From an uncultured Ectothiorhodospiraceae bacterium (GTDB lineage Bacteria; Pseudomonadota; Gammaproteobacteria; UBA6429; Thiohalophilaceae): a DNA stretch of 6,982 nucleotides. Numbering within the stretch: the stretch's first letter is position 1; each line of letters starts with the position of its first letter. Below are positions 6,690 through 6,982 of the stretch, one piece after another. The DNA lies in assembly GCA_947259425.1 (NCBI GenBank), contig CAMYMO010000431.1, positions 1 through 6,982 on the forward strand. Direction: 5' to 3'. The position numbers and the translations under genes are program-made. The notes under the pieces were generated by a model that worked only from the letters and a program-made list of their open reading frames with translations, had not been told where the DNA came from and ran no database searches.

Positions 6690-6982
6690 TGTGGCCGCTC
6701 CTGAGTGGCCAGTCTGGAAGGTTGTTGCGTGATGGTATTTGGATCCTGCATAAGGCTAACTCGAAAGTTATTTAATTCAACCATAGCAGGAATATAACCA
6801 AAATCTTTAGCCAGCCACAATTTAAACGACTTGCCATCGGTGCGTTGCACGCTAATAGTGTTTATATTGCCATGTCCTGTTTCGAGCATTTCTTGTTCTT
6901 GAATCGAAATCGGCCACTGGCTCAACTCTCGATATTCTAGCAATGAATACGTTTTGGGTGTATTCAATTCCCCGGTCATCAC
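6683..6982 (-). CDS. probable DUF3108-type protein, C-terminal part only
   Basis: The frame is open to the window edge, so the GTG and ATG codons at the edge are not necessarily starts and the true 5' end lies beyond 6982. About 99 residues are visible. The pattern of beta strands with NINTISVQRTDGKSFKLWLA, KDFGYIPAMVEL and a short tail resembles the C-terminal half of DUF3108 proteins, periplasmic or envelope proteins of unknown function whose typical motif is 'T..V.R......LW.AP.l.ylPV.ie'. The resemblance comes from memory of the family and is moderate; a diverged unrelated beta protein is possible. It overlaps the start of the downstream membrane-protein gene by 7 bp, which suggests an operon. 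In Pseudomonas, DUF3108 genes sit beside purN/purM, so those could lie just outside the window. Confidence 0.6.
   Translation of the reverse strand: MMTGELNTPKTYSLLEYRELSQWPISIQEQEMLETGHGNINTISVQRTDGKSFKLWLAKDFGYIPAMVELNNFRVSLMQDPNTITQQPSRLATQERPHC
6689..6702 (-). promoter_or_regulatory. ribosome site that fixes a TTG start
   Basis: On the minus strand AGGAG (6702-6698) is followed after eight bases by TTG (6689-6687). The TTG overlaps the upstream stop as TTGTTAA, so the upstream ribosome ends almost on the new start. This supports TTG over any later ATG and suggests translational coupling. Confidence 0.7.

Overview
The window looks like a chromosomal segment of a gammaproteobacterium. The methionyl-tRNA synthetase is close to the enterobacterial MetG along its whole visible length, including the C-terminal tRNA-binding domain. 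A type VI secretion spike gene and an IS10-type insertion sequence fit the same group. The genus cannot be named from the sequence. No rRNA, tRNA or CRISPR array is visible.

Layout. (1) 2-1966, + strand: metG, missing about 27 N-terminal codons beyond the left edge. (2) 1988-3341: a complete IS10-like element of the IS4 family, 1354 bp, with imperfect terminal inverted repeats, one intact transposase gene (2128-3321) and a perfect 9-bp target duplication (GGTCAGAGT at 1979-1987 and 3342-3350). (3) Removing the IS and one copy of the duplication restores an imperfect inverted repeat between the 3' ends of metG and the convergent vgrG (arms 1975-1987 joined to 3351-3363, and 3388-3412). The IS therefore cut into a pre-existing hairpin that is probably a two-way terminator and/or a small REP/MITE-like repeat. 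(4) 3428-5494, - strand: a VgrG/TssI spike protein with gp27-like, gp5 OB-fold and octad beta-helix parts and no obvious C-terminal effector domain. (5) 5495-5732: AT-rich spacer with a weak hairpin after the upstream gene and a candidate vgrG promoter. (6) 5733-6689, - strand: a six-helix membrane protein of unrecognised family. It starts at TTG and overlaps by 7 bp the gene before it (6683 to beyond 6982), which looks like the 3' end of a DUF3108-type protein.

How the parts relate. metG (housekeeping translation) and the minus-strand genes converge. The DUF3108-like and membrane-protein genes look translationally coupled. vgrG is separated from them by 238 bp and probably has its own promoter. 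No effector, adaptor, PAAR, Hcp or immunity gene is recognisable beside vgrG, so it looks like an orphan or terminal vgrG within this window. The best-supported observation is the IS10-like element. Its catalytic residues fall at the positions known for IS10 (D97, D161, E292), and its GATC sites are placed much as in IS10. I see no convincing new multi-gene system.
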